From JALORV01 sp963712485 (GTDB lineage: Bacteria > Pseudomonadota > Gammaproteobacteria > Burkholderiales > Burkholderiaceae_F), in NCBI GenBank assembly GCA_963712485.1, contig CAVQID010000072.1, forward strand, positions 1 through 64,000: DNA of 64,000 nt, written 5' to 3'. Position 1 is the stretch's first letter. The number at the start of each line of letters is the position of its first letter. The notes beneath the pieces were generated by a model. The model made no database searches and was not told where the DNA came from. It saw only the letters and a list, made by a program, of their open reading frames with translations. A program made the translations under genes and the position numbers. This document shows positions 17,313 to 27,218 of the stretch, one piece after another.

Positions 17313-17391
17313 CGTCCGCATCGCGCAGCGTTCCGGGAGCGAGCGGCGACACGCCAGTAGAATTCGCCGCTTTCATGCCCCCGGTTCGTCG

Positions 17392-19133
17392 ATGCTTCCA
17401 GAACAAAGACAAGGCATTGCCTCGCTGATCGAGCAGGCGCTGGCGGGCCTCGGCGTCTCCGGCGTCCCGGTCGTGCTCGAACGTCCGAAGATCGAATCGC
17501 ACGGCGACCTTTCCTGCAATGTCGCGATGCAGGTGGCCAGGTCGCTGAAGAAGAATCCGCGTGAAATCGGCCAGGCGATCGCCGATGCGTTGAAGGTCAA
17601 CCCAGCCTCAGCTTCGCTGATCGACGCGGTGGAGGTCGCCGGACCAGGCTTCATCAACGTGCGGCTGGCCCGTGCCGCGAAGCAGGAGGTCGTGCGTCTC
17701 GCGCTGCGCGAGCGCGAGTGCTTCGGTACGCGCTCGGTGCATGCGGGCCGGCGCGTGATGGTCGAGTTTGTTTCGGCCAATCCGACCGGGCCGTTGCACC
17801 TGGGCCACGCGCGCCAGGCCGCGATCGGCGATGCGCTCGCCAACCTGCTTGCGACGCAGGGCTGGCAGGTGTCGCGCGAGTTCTATTACAACGACGCGGG
17901 CGTGCAGATCGCCAACCTTGCGCTGTCGGTCCAGGCGCGCGCGCGCGAGTTGCTCGGTGAAACCATCGAGTTTCCCGAGGCCGGGTACCGCGGCGACTAC
18001 ATCGTCGACATCGCGCGCGACTTTCTCGGCGCGCAAGACGGTCACCGCGCGCGACGGCGCGCCGGTAACCGCGAGCGGCGACCCGAGCGACCTCGAGGCC
18101 GTGCGCCACTTCGCGGTCGTGTACCTGCGCAATGAGCAGGACGCCGACCTCGCGGCGCTCGGCGTGAGCTTCGATCATTACTTCCTCGAGTCTTCGCTGT
18201 ACTCCGACGGCAAGGTCGAGGGAACCGTGAAGGCCCTCGTCGACTCCGGCATGACCTACGAGGCCGAATCGGCGCTGTGGCTGAAGACGACTGAGTTCAC
18301 CGACCTTGCCGGCCACGGCGGCCCGCCGAAGGACGACAAGGATCGCGTGATGCGCAAGTCCGACGGCACGTACACCTACTTCGTGCCCGACGTCGCCTAT
18401 CACCTGACGAAGTTCCAGCGCGGCTTTACCAAGGTCATCAACATCCAGGGCACCGACCATTACGGCACCGTCGCGCGCGTGCGCGCCGGCGTGCAGGCCG
18501 CGGCGAAGAGCCTGAAGCTCGACGTGCCGCATGGCTACCCCGACTACCTGCTGCACAAGATGCTGCGCGTAACCAAGGGTGGCGAGGAAGTGAAGATGAG
18601 CAAGCGCGCCGGCACCTACGTCGACTTTGCGCGACCTGCTGGAGTGGGTCGGACGCGACGCGACGCGCTACTTCCTGGTCGCGCGCAAGGCCGACGCCGA
18701 GTTCACGTTCGACGTCGACCTCGCACTGTCCCAGTCCGAGGACAACCCGGTGTACTACGTGCAGTACGCGCACGCCCGCATCTCGTCGGTGCTGCAGCAG
18801 GCGGAAGAAAAGGGCTACCCGGTACCCGATGCCGCCGCAGCGCTGCGCAGCGACCTGGGTCCGCTGACCAGCGCGCGCGAACAGTCGCTGCTGAACCGCC
18901 TGGCGGCGTATCCGGACACGCTCGCCGATGCCGCCGACGAACTGGCTCCGCACCAGCTGGCCTATTACCTGAAAGACCTGGCGGCGGATTTCCACGCCTA
19001 TTACAACGCCGAACGCGTGCTGGTCGACGATGCCGGCCTGCGTAATGCCCGACTGGCGCTGCTGCTGGCCACGCGGCAGGTGTTGCGCAACGGACTCGCG
19101 CTGCTGGGCGTTTCCGCACCCGAAAAGATGTGA
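17392..19133 (+). CDS. argS: Arginyl-tRNA synthetase (two frameshifts as given)
   Basis: Class I synthetase charging tRNA-Arg with arginine. The N-terminal additional domain, the HIGH motif variant PLHLGHARQ, NDAGVQI, the KMSKS variant VKMSKRAGTYV and the C-terminal anticodon-binding DALR domain (HARISSVLQQ onward) are all present. They sit in three frames: an extra G at 18028-18029 (in DFL/ARKTV) and an extra G at 18629 (in TYVDF/RDLLEWVGRD). Removing both gives 579 residues, a normal length. Since the gene is essential and flanking conservation is perfect, error in the sequence is by far the likeliest cause. It heads the argS - SPOR - dsbA - SDR order. Confidence 0.92.
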
Positions 19134-19138
19134 CCGTA

Positions 19139-19168
19139 GCGCGGGTCGCGGTCGCCGAGACCCCGCGC
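19139..19168 (+). terminator. GC-rich hairpin after argS
   Basis: GCGCGGGTC (19139-19147) pairs with GACCCCGCGC (19159-19168) with one bulged base. It starts 5 bp after the argS stop. What follows is only pyrimidine-rich (CTTCCTC), not a U-run, so it may be a weak terminator or an RNA-stabilising structure. Confidence 0.35.
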
Positions 19169-19237
19169 CTTCCTCATGCGACTGTGCGAGGAAAGCCGTC
19201 GGCCAGCCTGGCTTCCGGCCCCAAGTAAACTGCTTCC

Positions 19238-19795
19238 ATGACCACGCTCCCCAGAAATCTCCAGCGCGGCGGCTCGTTGCTCGGCTTCATCATCGGGCTC
19301 GTCGTCGGCCTGGGCGTCGCCGTCGCGGTGGCTCTTTACATCACCAATGCGCCGGTGCCGTTCGTCAACAAGGTTCGGCCGGCCAGCGAGAACGTCAACC
19401 CGGGCGCCGGCGGCCAGATGCCCGACCCGAACAAGCCGCTGCAGATCCCGCCGCGCGCACCCGATACCGCCACGGTACCGCCGCCCAAAATGGATTCGGC
19501 CACCGATCCGAAAGCCGCACCACCGCCCGCGGAAAAAGGCATGGCGGCGATCCCCGACGACGGTTCGCGCTACCTGCTGCAGGCCGGTGCCTTCAAGTCG
19601 CCGGAGGATGCCGATGCGATGCGCGCGCGGCTGGCTCTGCTCGGATATGACGCCAAGATCTTTCCGCGCGAACAGGATGGACAAACCCTGTATCGCGTCC
19701 GCCTCGGGCCTTACGGCAACATCGAGGATGTCAACCGCATGCGCAAGACGATGACGGAAAACGGCATCGACGTGCAGCTGATGAAGGTGCGCTGA
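19238..19795 (+). CDS. SPOR-domain membrane protein (FtsN/DedD-like)
   Basis: A 185-residue bitopic inner-membrane protein. Residues 1-11 are cytoplasmic, one transmembrane helix follows (GSLLGFIIGLVVGLGVAVAV, about 12-33), then a Pro-rich linker and a C-terminal SPOR domain (about 110-183; YLLQAGAFKSPEDADAMRA, then YRVRLGPY). SPOR domains bind denuded septal peptidoglycan. It has the architecture of FtsN and DedD, but the size and the place after argS are those of the betaproteobacterial FtsN-like protein. Confidence 0.87.
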   Translation: MTTLPRNLQRGGSLLGFIIGLVVGLGVAVAVALYITNAPVPFVNKVRPASENVNPGAGGQMPDPNKPLQIPPRAPDTATVPPPKMDSATDPKAAPPPAEKGMAAIPDDGSRYLLQAGAFKSPEDADAMRARLALLGYDAKIFPREQDGQTLYRVRLGPYGNIEDVNRMRKTMTENGIDVQLMKVR

Positions 19796-19911
19796 GCGTG
19801 CGGGTGCGGCCCGCCCGTCGGCGCTGGCGAACCCTTGTCAGCGCAGGCGGTCGCAGTACCGTTGTAGTCAACACTGGCCGGTCCACCGGCTGCTCACCTG
19901 GAGAATCCGAG

Positions 19912-20568
19912 ATGTCGCTTTCCCGCCGCCTCTTATTGATCGCCTCGGCGATGACGGCCGCCGCCCCGCTGCTGGTATACGGCCAGGCTGCGCCGCGCGT
20001 GCCGCAGGACACGAAGGATTACGTCACGCTGAAGACTGCGGTGCCGGTTGAAAGCAGCGGCAAGATCGAGGTGCTGGAGTTCTTCCAGTACACCTGCCCC
20101 CACTGCATGTCGTACGACCCGTATGTCACGAGCTGGCGCAAGAAGCTGCCGTCGGACGTCGAATACAAGCGCATCCCGATCGCCTGGGACAACAGCACGA
20201 TGCCGCATGTACGCATCTACTACACGCTGGAAGCGCTCGGCAAACTCGACGAGATGCACCAGAAGGTGTTCACCGCGATCCAGAAGAACCGCCAGCCGCT
20301 GATCAATCCGGATCAGATCGCGGACTTCATGGCGGCCAATGGCATCGATCGCAAGCAGTGGATCGACACGTACAACTCGTTCTCGGTGGCGGCGCGCGCC
20401 AATCGGGCCGGACAGATCTGGCGTGCGTACAAGATCGACGGCACGCCCGCGATGGCGGTCGACGGCAAATTCACGACGGCGCCGTCGATGGTCGGATCGC
20501 GCGAGGGCAGCCTGATCGTGCTCGATTACCTGGTGCAGCGCGCCCGTACCGAGCGAGGCAAGAAGTAG
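19912..20568 (+). CDS. dsbA: Thiol:disulfide interchange protein DsbA
   Basis: A periplasmic oxidase introducing disulfide bonds. The 218-residue precursor has a signal peptide (SLSRRLLLIASAMTAAAPLL) and a thioredoxin fold with the CPHC active site at Cys62-Cys65 (FFQYTCPHCMSY). The cis-Pro lies in DGTPAMAVDGKF. The ATG at 19912 was chosen over upstream in-frame starts because it directly precedes the signal sequence and has GGAGAATCCGAG in front. It belongs to the argS - SPOR - dsbA - SDR arrangement. Confidence 0.92.
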   Translation: MSLSRRLLLIASAMTAAAPLLVYGQAAPRVPQDTKDYVTLKTAVPVESSGKIEVLEFFQYTCPHCMSYDPYVTSWRKKLPSDVEYKRIPIAWDNSTMPHVRIYYTLEALGKLDEMHQKVFTAIQKNRQPLINPDQIADFMAANGIDRKQWIDTYNSFSVAARANRAGQIWRAYKIDGTPAMAVDGKFTTAPSMVGSREGSLIVLDYLVQRARTERGKK

Positions 20569-20587
20569 AAGCAACGCTCCGGTTTCC

Positions 20588-21352
20588 GTGAACGTCTTCA
20601 TCACCGGTGCCTCGAGCGGGATCGGCGAGGCGCTCGCTCGCGAGTTCGCCGCGCGCGGTGCGCGACTGGGGCTCGTCGCCCGACGAGCCGATGCGTTGCA
20701 GGCACTCGTTGCCGCGCTGCCGGGCGATCACCGGACCTACGGCGTCGACGTGACCGACACCGAGGCCATCGTCAATGCGGGGCGGGCGTTCGACGAAGCG
20801 GTGGGCGGCGCCGACATCGTCATCGCGAATGCCGGGATCTCGCTCGGCGTGAAGACCCAGTTCTACGAGGACCTGGCGCAATTTCGCCGCGTGTTCGACA
20901 CGAACGTGATGGCGATGGCGGCGACGTTCCATCCTTTTGTCGGCCCGATGATGAATCGCCGGCGCGGCACACTGGTCGGCATCGCCAGCGTGGCCGGCAT
21001 CCGCGGACTGCCCGGCTCCGAGGCGTACTGCGCGTCGAAGTCGGCCGTCATCACCTACTGTGAGAGCCTGCGGGTTGAATTGGGGAAGTCCGAGGTCAGG
21101 GTCGTGACGATCTCACCGGGTTTCATCCGTACGCCACTGACGGCGAAGAATCCCTACGGCATGCCGTTCCTGATGGATGCCGATGCTTTCGCGCGCAAGG
21201 CCGTCGACGCCATCATCGCCGGCGTGCGCTACCGCACGATCCCGTGGCAGATGGGCTGCGCAACGGTGCTGCTGAAGCTGATGCCGCGCGCGCTCTTCGA
21301 TCGCCTGCTGAAGCGTCGCAAGCAGAAGCCGCGCGCGGAAGGCGCGCAGTAA
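20588..21352 (+). CDS. Short-chain dehydrogenase/reductase
   Basis: A 254-residue classical SDR starting at GTG 20588. The cofactor motif is TGASSGIGEALA near the N-terminus; the catalytic Ser is in GIASVAGIRG, with Tyr and Lys in YCASKSAVI (Tyr-x3-Lys). The C-terminus is basic (RLLKRRKQKPRAEG). It follows dsbA by 19 bp, a linkage conserved in betaproteobacteria. The substrate is unknown. Confidence 0.87.
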   Translation: MNVFITGASSGIGEALAREFAARGARLGLVARRADALQALVAALPGDHRTYGVDVTDTEAIVNAGRAFDEAVGGADIVIANAGISLGVKTQFYEDLAQFRRVFDTNVMAMAATFHPFVGPMMNRRRGTLVGIASVAGIRGLPGSEAYCASKSAVITYCESLRVELGKSEVRVVTISPGFIRTPLTAKNPYGMPFLMDADAFARKAVDAIIAGVRYRTIPWQMGCATVLLKLMPRALFDRLLKRRKQKPRAEGAQ

Positions 21353-21373
21353 CCCGCGCGCTTGGCCCGCAGG

Positions 21374-21922
21374 CTACTTGGCGGCTTCGGGCGGCGTCAG
21401 CACCAGCTTGCCGTCCTTGACCGGAATCTGGTTGCCCGGCTTGAACGACGTGCGCACGACGTCTTCCTTGCCGTCCAGGCGGTAGCGGACGTCGTAGCCG
21501 ACGAATTTCTGCGACGTATCGGTGACGGTCTTGCAGCGCTTCTCCGTCGTCGTCACGACGTCTTTCTCCTGCATGTTCTTCTGAACCCGGTTTCCGGCAT
21601 AGCCGCCGGCCGCTGCACCGGCGACGGTAGCCACCGTCTTGCCGGTGCCGCCACCGATCTGGTGGCCGAGCACGCCACCGGCTACCCCGCCAATAACGGT
21701 ACCCGCGACGCGGTGCTCGTCCTTGACCGGCGCCTGCTTCTTCACCTGCACGTCCTGGCATTCCTCGCGCGGCGTGCGGATCGTCTCGCTGACTTCCTTC
21801 ACCGACACCACCTCGGCGAACACCGGCCGGGTCATCGTCCGATAGCCCGTCGTTGCGACCGCGGCAAGCGCTACCATCGCGGCCCCGCCGATCAGGACTC
21901 CCTTGATCATCGATCGATCCAT
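21374..21922 (-). CDS. Glycine-zipper 2TM domain protein
   Basis: A 182-residue protein with an N-terminal hydrophobic anchor (IKGVLIGGAAMVALAAVATT) and a central glycine zipper at about residues 72-108 (GTVIGGVAGGVLGHQIGGGT, then GAAAGGYAGNRVQ). It resembles Rick_17kDa_Anti/OmpA-associated 17-kDa surface-antigen-like envelope proteins. The C-terminal part (FVGYDVRYRLDGKEDVVRT) is a small beta domain common in this family. It could start at either of two in-frame ATGs (21922 or 21910). It runs towards the SDR gene. Confidence 0.82.
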   Translation of the reverse strand: MDRSMIKGVLIGGAAMVALAAVATTGYRTMTRPVFAEVVSVKEVSETIRTPREECQDVQVKKQAPVKDEHRVAGTVIGGVAGGVLGHQIGGGTGKTVATVAGAAAGGYAGNRVQKNMQEKDVVTTTEKRCKTVTDTSQKFVGYDVRYRLDGKEDVVRTSFKPGNQIPVKDGKLVLTPPEAAK

Positions 21923-21956
21923 CGTCTGCTCCTGTCCTGCAACTTCCTGTCTGCGC

Positions 21957-22472
21957 TCAGATCACCAGTTCCTTGTACATGACCAGCGCGTCGACGTAGC
22001 CCAACCGCAGATGGTGAAAGGCCCGCGGCAACGTGCCGACGACTGAAAAGCCGAGCCGCTGCCACAGCCTGACCGCCCGCTCGTTGGTCGACGCGACCAG
22101 ATTGAACTGCATCGCCCGGTAGCCCATCGCGACCGCCTGCCGTTGCGAATGCTCGCACATCGCCGATGCGATTCCGCGGCCTTGCGCCGACGGCGCGACG
22201 ACGTACCCGCAGTTGCACACGTGGGCGCCCAGCCCCGGCTGGTTGTTCTTGATGTAATACGTGCCGAGCAGCTGCCCGTCGGGTGCGCAGGCGACGAAGC
22301 TAGCCGCCGGGGTCTCGATCCAGGCCCGGTGGATGTCGGCCTCGGTGCTCTCGGGCGCGAAGGCGTAGGTATCGCCCGTCTCGAACGTCGCATTCAGCAG
22401 CGGCCACAACTGCTCCCAGTCCGCCGGCTCGAAGCGCCGTATCACTGGCAGCGCTGGCGACGACGCGGCCAC
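21957..22472 (-). CDS. GNAT family N-acetyltransferase
   Basis: A 171-residue single-domain acetyltransferase. Motif A, which binds the acetyl-CoA pyrophosphate, is VVAPSAQGRGIASAM (Q/R-x-x-G-x-G/A pattern); the C-terminal LVASTNERAVRLWQRLGF is the typical motif B ending. N-acetyltransferase of unknown substrate. It lies 12 bp downstream of the MetC-like lyase on the same strand, so the pair is probably co-transcribed. Confidence 0.87.
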   Translation of the reverse strand: MAASSPALPVIRRFEPADWEQLWPLLNATFETGDTYAFAPESTEADIHRAWIETPAASFVACAPDGQLLGTYYIKNNQPGLGAHVCNCGYVVAPSAQGRGIASAMCEHSQRQAVAMGYRAMQFNLVASTNERAVRLWQRLGFSVVGTLPRAFHHLRLGYVDALVMYKELVI

Positions 22473-22484
22473 GGTGCCGGCGGC

Positions 22485-23682
22485 TCAAGCGACGCCGCGT
22501 AACCGTGCGAAACCGGCGGCGAGGTCTTCGATCAGGTCATCCGGGTCTTCGAGTCCCGCAGCGATGCGGAACAGCGGTCCTTCGAACGGCAGCGGCGCTG
22601 CGGTGCGTTCCGGGAACACCGGGATCAGCAGGCTCTCGTAGCCGCCCCACGAATAGCCGCGGCCGAAGAGCTCGAGCCCATCGATGAAGTCGATGAAGCG
22701 ATCGGCCGCGATCGGCTTCAGTGCGACGCCGAAGAGACCGGAGGCGCCGGTCATGTCGCGCTTCCACAGCGCGTGGCCGGGATCGGACTCGAGTGCCGGA
22801 TAGAGGATGCGATCCACCTCCGGCTGACCCTGCAGCCACTCGATCAGCCGCCACGCCGTTGCTGTGTGCTGGCGCAGGCGCGCCTCCATCGAATGCAATC
22901 CCCGGTGCGCCAGGTACACGTCATCGGGACTGGTCGTCAGTCCGTAGTGCTGGATCGTTTCACGCAGCCGCGTCCAGGCGGCCGCGTTGCTCGTCACGGT
23001 GCCCATGATGACGTCCGAATGGCCGCAGATGTACTTCGTCGCCGCATGGATCGAGACGTCGACGCCGTGCGCGAGCGGCTGGAAGTACAGTGGGGTTGCC
23101 CAGGTGTTGTCCATCATGCTGACGGCGCCATGCTGGCGCGCCACCTCGGCCATCAGCGCGACGTCCTGCATTTCGAACGTGAGCGAGCCGGGCGACTCGA
23201 GAAAAAGCACGCGTGTCGTCGGCCGGAACAGCGCCGCGACCGCGGGTCGCCCGCGCTCGCCGACGCGCGGGTCGTAGAACGTCGTCTCGACGCCGTAGCG
23301 CACCAGGGTATCGCGGCAGAATCGGCGCGTCGGCCAGTACACCGAATCGGGCACCAGCACGTGATCGCCGGTGCGAACGAACGCGAGGATCGCGATCGTG
23401 CAGGCCGTGAGGCCGGACGGAAAGGCCCAGCTCGCATGGCCTCCTTCCAGTTCATTCAGCGCCTGATAGAACGCGTGATGGGTCGGCGTGCCGTAGATGC
23501 CATAGGCCACGGGGGCGGCGTCGTCGCCGGCAGTGCGGCGCGCCACGCGCGCCTTCATGTCGGCCACGCTGTCGTGCAATACGGTCGAGCCGCGCACCAG
23601 CGGCGGATTGACGAAGTCGAAACTCGCTGCGCGGGTCACGCCCGCCGGTCACCAGCACGGTGCCGCTGCGGCGCCGCTTCAT
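22485..23682 (-). CDS. metC: Cystathionine beta-lyase-like PLP enzyme (one frameshift as given)
   Basis: A PLP-dependent Cys/Met metabolism enzyme cleaving cystathionine to homocysteine, pyruvate and ammonia. The Schiff-base Lys lies in SIHAATKYICGHSD; GFVNPP-like and YGIYGTPTHHAF motifs and the SWGGYESL near the C-terminus match MetC. The open frame begins at 23639 with an unlikely N-terminus, whereas the family start (GTVLVTGGRDPRSEF) is encoded just upstream in another frame from ATG 23682. One extra base in the AAA at 23620-23622 (TTT on the coding strand) separates them; corrected length is 398 residues. A homopolymer error is the simplest reading. Confidence 0.85.
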
Positions 23683-23697
23683 CGTGGACCTCCGAAC

Positions 23698-24777
23698 TCA
23701 GTGTGCCGCATGGAAGTGGAACACGCCGTCGCGTTCGGTCCGCACCAAATCGCCCGCGAACCAGAGCGCGTGCAGGTGGGCCAGGCTCTCGCCCAGCGCG
23801 AAGGTGGTCTGGTGCAGGTCCAGCGTGCGCCTGAAGAGTACCGGCACGATGCTCGCGGCCGTCTGCGGCGTGGCGCAGGCCGCCAGCACTTCGGCAAGGC
23901 GCTCACGGTGGTGCGCGTGCTGCTGCGCGATGCGCTGGTGCAGCCCGGTGAACGGCTTGCCGTGCGACGGCAGCACGAGCGTGTCGGCCGGCAACAGCAG
24001 CAACTGATCGAGTGAGTGCAGGTAGCGGGGCAGCGGATTGCCCTCGGGCTCGATCTCGAACACGCTGACGTTGGTCGAAATCCGCGGCAACACCATGTCG
24101 CCGGCAATCAGCAGGCGGTGGTCGGCGCAGTACAGCGATGCGTGCTCCGGCGCGTGCCCAAAGCCGACGATGACGCGAAAGATGCGGCGCGCATGCGCCG
24201 GTCCGATCGCGATCTCGTCGCCGTCCTGCAGTCGGCGGTACTGCAGCGGCACCGCCGGCACCAGTTGCGGGTAGTAGCCGGCGCCGCGCGCACGAACTTT
24301 CGCGAGAGAATCCTCGTCGGCGAGACCGTGGCGGCGGAAGTGCGCGGCCGCGCCCTCTCCGCTGGTGTCGCCGCCCCCGAGCGACAGCAGGCGACCCACC
24401 GTGTACTCGGTGGCGGTCATCCACAACGGCGCCTGCCAGCGCGCGTGGTCGCCGCCTCGTGTGAGCCAGTGCGCCAGCCCGAAATGATCGGGATGAAAGT
24501 GCGTGCACAACTGCCGCAGCAACGGCCGGCCATCGAACAGCCCGGAGAAAATCTGTTCCCAGGCCGCCTTGGTCGGGTCCGACGTGATGCCGGTGTCGAT
24601 GATCGTGAATCCCGGGCTGCCGTCGATCTCGTCATCGAGCACCCAGAGGTTGATGTGATCGAGCGCGAAGGGAAGCGGCATGCGCACCCAGTGCAGTCCC
24701 GGTCGCAGCGTCAGCCACGCGCCCGACGCCGGCGGCTCGCCCCACGGGTAATGCAGCTCGTGCTCGTTCGGATTCAT
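23698..24777 (-). CDS. Metallo-beta-lactamase-fold hydrolase
   Basis: A 359-residue protein of the MBL superfamily. The metal-binding motif is THFHPDHFGLA (HxHxDH), the next His lies in GFGHAPEH, the bridging Asp in LLIAGDMVLP, and a late His in LPSHGKPF. The C-terminal helical extension is typical of glyoxalase II-like/LACTB2-type subgroups. The chosen ATG at 24777 lies 17 bp from the MerR operator-like site, so this gene may be controlled with the leucine-catabolic genes. The substrate is unknown; a thioester or lactone is plausible. Confidence 0.83.
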   Translation of the reverse strand: MNPNEHELHYPWGEPPASGAWLTLRPGLHWVRMPLPFALDHINLWVLDDEIDGSPGFTIIDTGITSDPTKAAWEQIFSGLFDGRPLLRQLCTHFHPDHFGLAHWLTRGGDHARWQAPLWMTATEYTVGRLLSLGGGDTSGEGAAAHFRRHGLADEDSLAKVRARGAGYYPQLVPAVPLQYRRLQDGDEIAIGPAHARRIFRVIVGFGHAPEHASLYCADHRLLIAGDMVLPRISTNVSVFEIEPEGNPLPRYLHSLDQLLLLPADTLVLPSHGKPFTGLHQRIAQQHAHHRERLAEVLAACATPQTAASIVPVLFRRTLDLHQTTFALGESLAHLHALWFAGDLVRTERDGVFHFHAAH

Positions 24778-24793
24778 GCGGCAGCGCGTCCGC

Positions 24794-24809
24794 TTGACGT
24801 TGACGTCAA
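24794..24809. promoter_or_regulatory. LiuR-like operator between MBL hydrolase and merR genes
   Basis: TTGACGTTGACGTCAA differs at one position from the palindromic core TTGACGTTAACGTCAA found at 27662-27677. It sits in the 61-bp divergent gap between the MBL hydrolase and MerR genes, 29 bp before the chosen MerR start. This placement fits autoregulation and joint control of the hydrolase. Confidence 0.65.
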
Positions 24810-24838
24810 CTGCGGCGATTCTACGCGGCGACCTTCGA

Positions 24839-25288
24839 ATGGCCCGCTCGACGATGAATGCCCGCGCACGGCTCACGCGCACCGCTGCCGATGATCACGA
24901 GGCACGCTCGTACTCGATCGCCGAGCTTGCGCGCGAGTTCGACATAACGCCGCGCGCGATCCGTTTCTACGAGGACCAGGGCATCCTGGCGCCGGCGCGC
25001 AGCGGGGCCTCCGGGCTCACGCGCGTGTATTCGTCGCGCGACCGTACGCGGCTCAAGCTCACGTTGCGCGGCAAGCGGCTCGGTCTGTCGCTGTCCCAGG
25101 TGCGCGAGCTGATCGACATGTACGAGTCACCCAAGGACGCGGCCGCGCAGGCGCGCCGCTTCCTCGCCGTGCTGATGCAGCACCGCGCGGCGCTCGAGCA
25201 GCAGCGCGAGGACATCCAGGTGACCCTGGCCGAGATTGCGCAGCACGAGGCGGAGTGCCGTCGTCTGCTGGAACGCGGCAAGCGCTAG
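24839..25288 (+). CDS. liuR: MerR family regulator, probable LiuR
   Basis: A 149-residue regulator with the MerR winged helix at about residues 26-60 (YSIAELAREFDITPRAIRFY) and a long C-terminal dimerisation helix (LMQHRAALEQQREDIQVTLA) without effector-domain cysteines. Among MerR proteins, this N-terminal type is the one that controls leucine/isovalerate utilisation in proteobacteria. Support here: near-identical palindromes occur in front of this gene and in front of the thioesterase - isovaleryl-CoA dehydrogenase pair. The start at 24839 was chosen because the longer frame would run through the operator; 24854 is also possible. Confidence 0.75.
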   Translation: MARSTMNARARLTRTAADDHEARSYSIAELAREFDITPRAIRFYEDQGILAPARSGASGLTRVYSSRDRTRLKLTLRGKRLGLSLSQVRELIDMYESPKDAAAQARRFLAVLMQHRAALEQQREDIQVTLAEIAQHEAECRRLLERGKR

Positions 25289-27118
25289 ACGACGGCCGGC
25301 GCGCCGACAATACCGATGACGGCGGCACCGTAGCGCTCCAGCTTGGCGCTGCCGACGCCGGAAACCTGTGCCAGCGCATCGAGCGAGCGTGGTCGCTGCT
25401 GCGCGATCGCGCGCAGCGTGCCGTCGTGGAACACGACGTACGCCGGAACGCCATGCTCCTTCGCGACGCCGGAGCGCCACTGGCGCAAGCGTTCAAACAG
25501 CGACTCCGCCGCGCCGTCCAGCCCGGCAATGCGCGCCGCGCGCTGCTTTTCACCCCGTCGGCGCGGCTCGCTTACGTGTTCGCGCAGCTCGATGCGATGT
25601 TCGCCACGCAATACCGCGCGGCTCGCCTCGGTCAGCCGCAGCACGTTGAAATGTCCATAGTCGACGTCGACGATGCGCTGCGCGACGAGTTGCCGCAGCA
25701 GCAGGCGCCATTCGGCCTCCGAACGGTCGGTGCCGATGCCGAATGTGGAGAGCCGGTCGTGCCCGAACCGCGTCACCTTTTCGCTCGCCTTGCCGCGCAG
25801 CACATCGACGATGTGGCCCGCGGCAAAGCCGAAGCCACCGGCCTGCTGGCAGCGGTAGATCGCCGACAGCAGCTTGCGCGCGTCTTCCGTGGCGTCGCGC
25901 AGCGCCGGCGGGCTCAGGCAGTTATCGCAGTTGCCGCACGGCGCGCTCGCTTCGCCGAAATACGCGAGCAGCCGCACGCGCCGGCAGTCGGCGGCCTCGG
26001 CCAGCGCCAGCATCGCGTCGAGCTTCGCGTTCGACAGCCGCTTGTACGCGTCCTCGGCGTCCGACTGCTCGATCAGCCGACGCTGCTGCACGACGTCCGC
26101 CAGGCCGTACGCCATCCACGCGTCGGCAGGCAGGCCGTCGCGGCCCGCGCGGCCGGTCTCCTGGAAGTAGCCCTCGACGCTCTTCGGCATGTCGAGGTGG
26201 GCGACGAAACGCACGTCCGGCTTGTCGATGCCCATGCCGAACGCGATCGTCGCGACGATCACGCAGGCCTCGTCACGCTGGAAGCGCGCCTGGTTCGCCG
26301 TGCGCCTGCTGCCTTCCATGCCGGCGTGATACGGCAGCGCGTCGATGCCGTGGTCCGACAGGAACTGCGCGACTTCCTCGACGGTGTTGCGGGCAAGGCA
26401 GTAGACGATGCCCGCCTCGCCCGGATGCTCGTCGCGGATGAACCGCAGCAGCTGTTCGCGCGGCTCGCGTTTCTCGACGATGCGGTAGCGGATGTTGGGA
26501 CGATCGAAGCTCGCGACGAACACCTGCGGGTCGACCAGCAGACGCTCGACGATTTCCTGCCTCGTCGGGGCATCGGCCGTGGCTGTCAGCGCGATCCGCG
26601 GCACCGTCGGGAAACGACGCCGCAGGACTTCGAGCGCGCCGTATTCCGGCCGGAAGTCATGTCCCCACTGCGACACGCAATGCGCCTCGTCGATCGCGAA
26701 CAGCGCGATGCCTGCGCTCGCCTGCACGTCTTCCAGCAGCCGCTGGCAGCGGTCGGTAAGCAGCCGCTCGGGCGCCACGTACACCAGGTCGATGTCCCCG
26801 GCGCGCATGCGTCGCTCGATCGCGGCGGCTTCGCCCGCACCGAGCGCCGAGTTCAGCGCGGCCGCCCGCAGCCCCAGTTCAGTCGAGCGCGGCAACCTGA
26901 TCCTGCATCAGCGCGATCAGCGGCGACACGACGATGGCCACGCCTGCGCGCATCAGTGCCGGAATCTGGTAAGTGAGCGACTTGCCGCCGCCGGTCGGCA
27001 TCAGCACCAGCGCGTCGCCGCCGGCGACCACGTGCTCGATCACCTCGCGCTGGAAGCCGCGGAAGGTGTCGTAGCCAAAAATATCCTTGAGAAGAGCGCC
27101 GGCGCTGGATCGATCCAC
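25285..27118 (-). CDS. recQ: ATP-dependent DNA helicase RecQ (one frameshift as given)
   Basis: Superfamily 2 3'-to-5' helicase in recombinational repair. The order is motif 0/I (FRGFQREVIEHV, MPTGGGKSLTYQ), Ia (VVSPLIALMQDQV), II DEAH (FAIDEAHCVSQWGHDFRPEY), motif VI (QETGRAGRDG), the RQC zinc-binding domain (RLLAYFGEASAPCGNCDNC) and a C-terminal HRDC domain (RSLDALAQVSGVGSAKLERY). One extra base at 26884 (coding-strand G between AL and TELGLRAA) splits the frame between motifs Ia and II; corrected length is 610 residues, typical of RecQ. GTG at 27118 is the likeliest start. Its 3' end overlaps merR by four bases. Confidence 0.9.
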
Positions 27119-27218
27119 CGCCGTAGCGTAACGAATCACGGCGGCGTTACCATGCCGTGCCTCTCCAACCGACGCGCTTCCGCATCGCCGGCAGCGCCGC
27201 CCACTGCTGGTGCACCTG

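Noticed and set aside
18021..18640. argS as a genuine pseudogene or split gene
   Set aside because: Each of the two shifts is one extra base with full conservation on either side, and arginyl-tRNA synthetase is essential and normally single-copy. Sequence error is more reasonable.
23640..23682. A separate small gene upstream of the MetC-like lyase
   Set aside because: The peptide GTVLVTGGRDPRSEF is the normal MetC N-terminus in another frame; one base joins it to the lyase.
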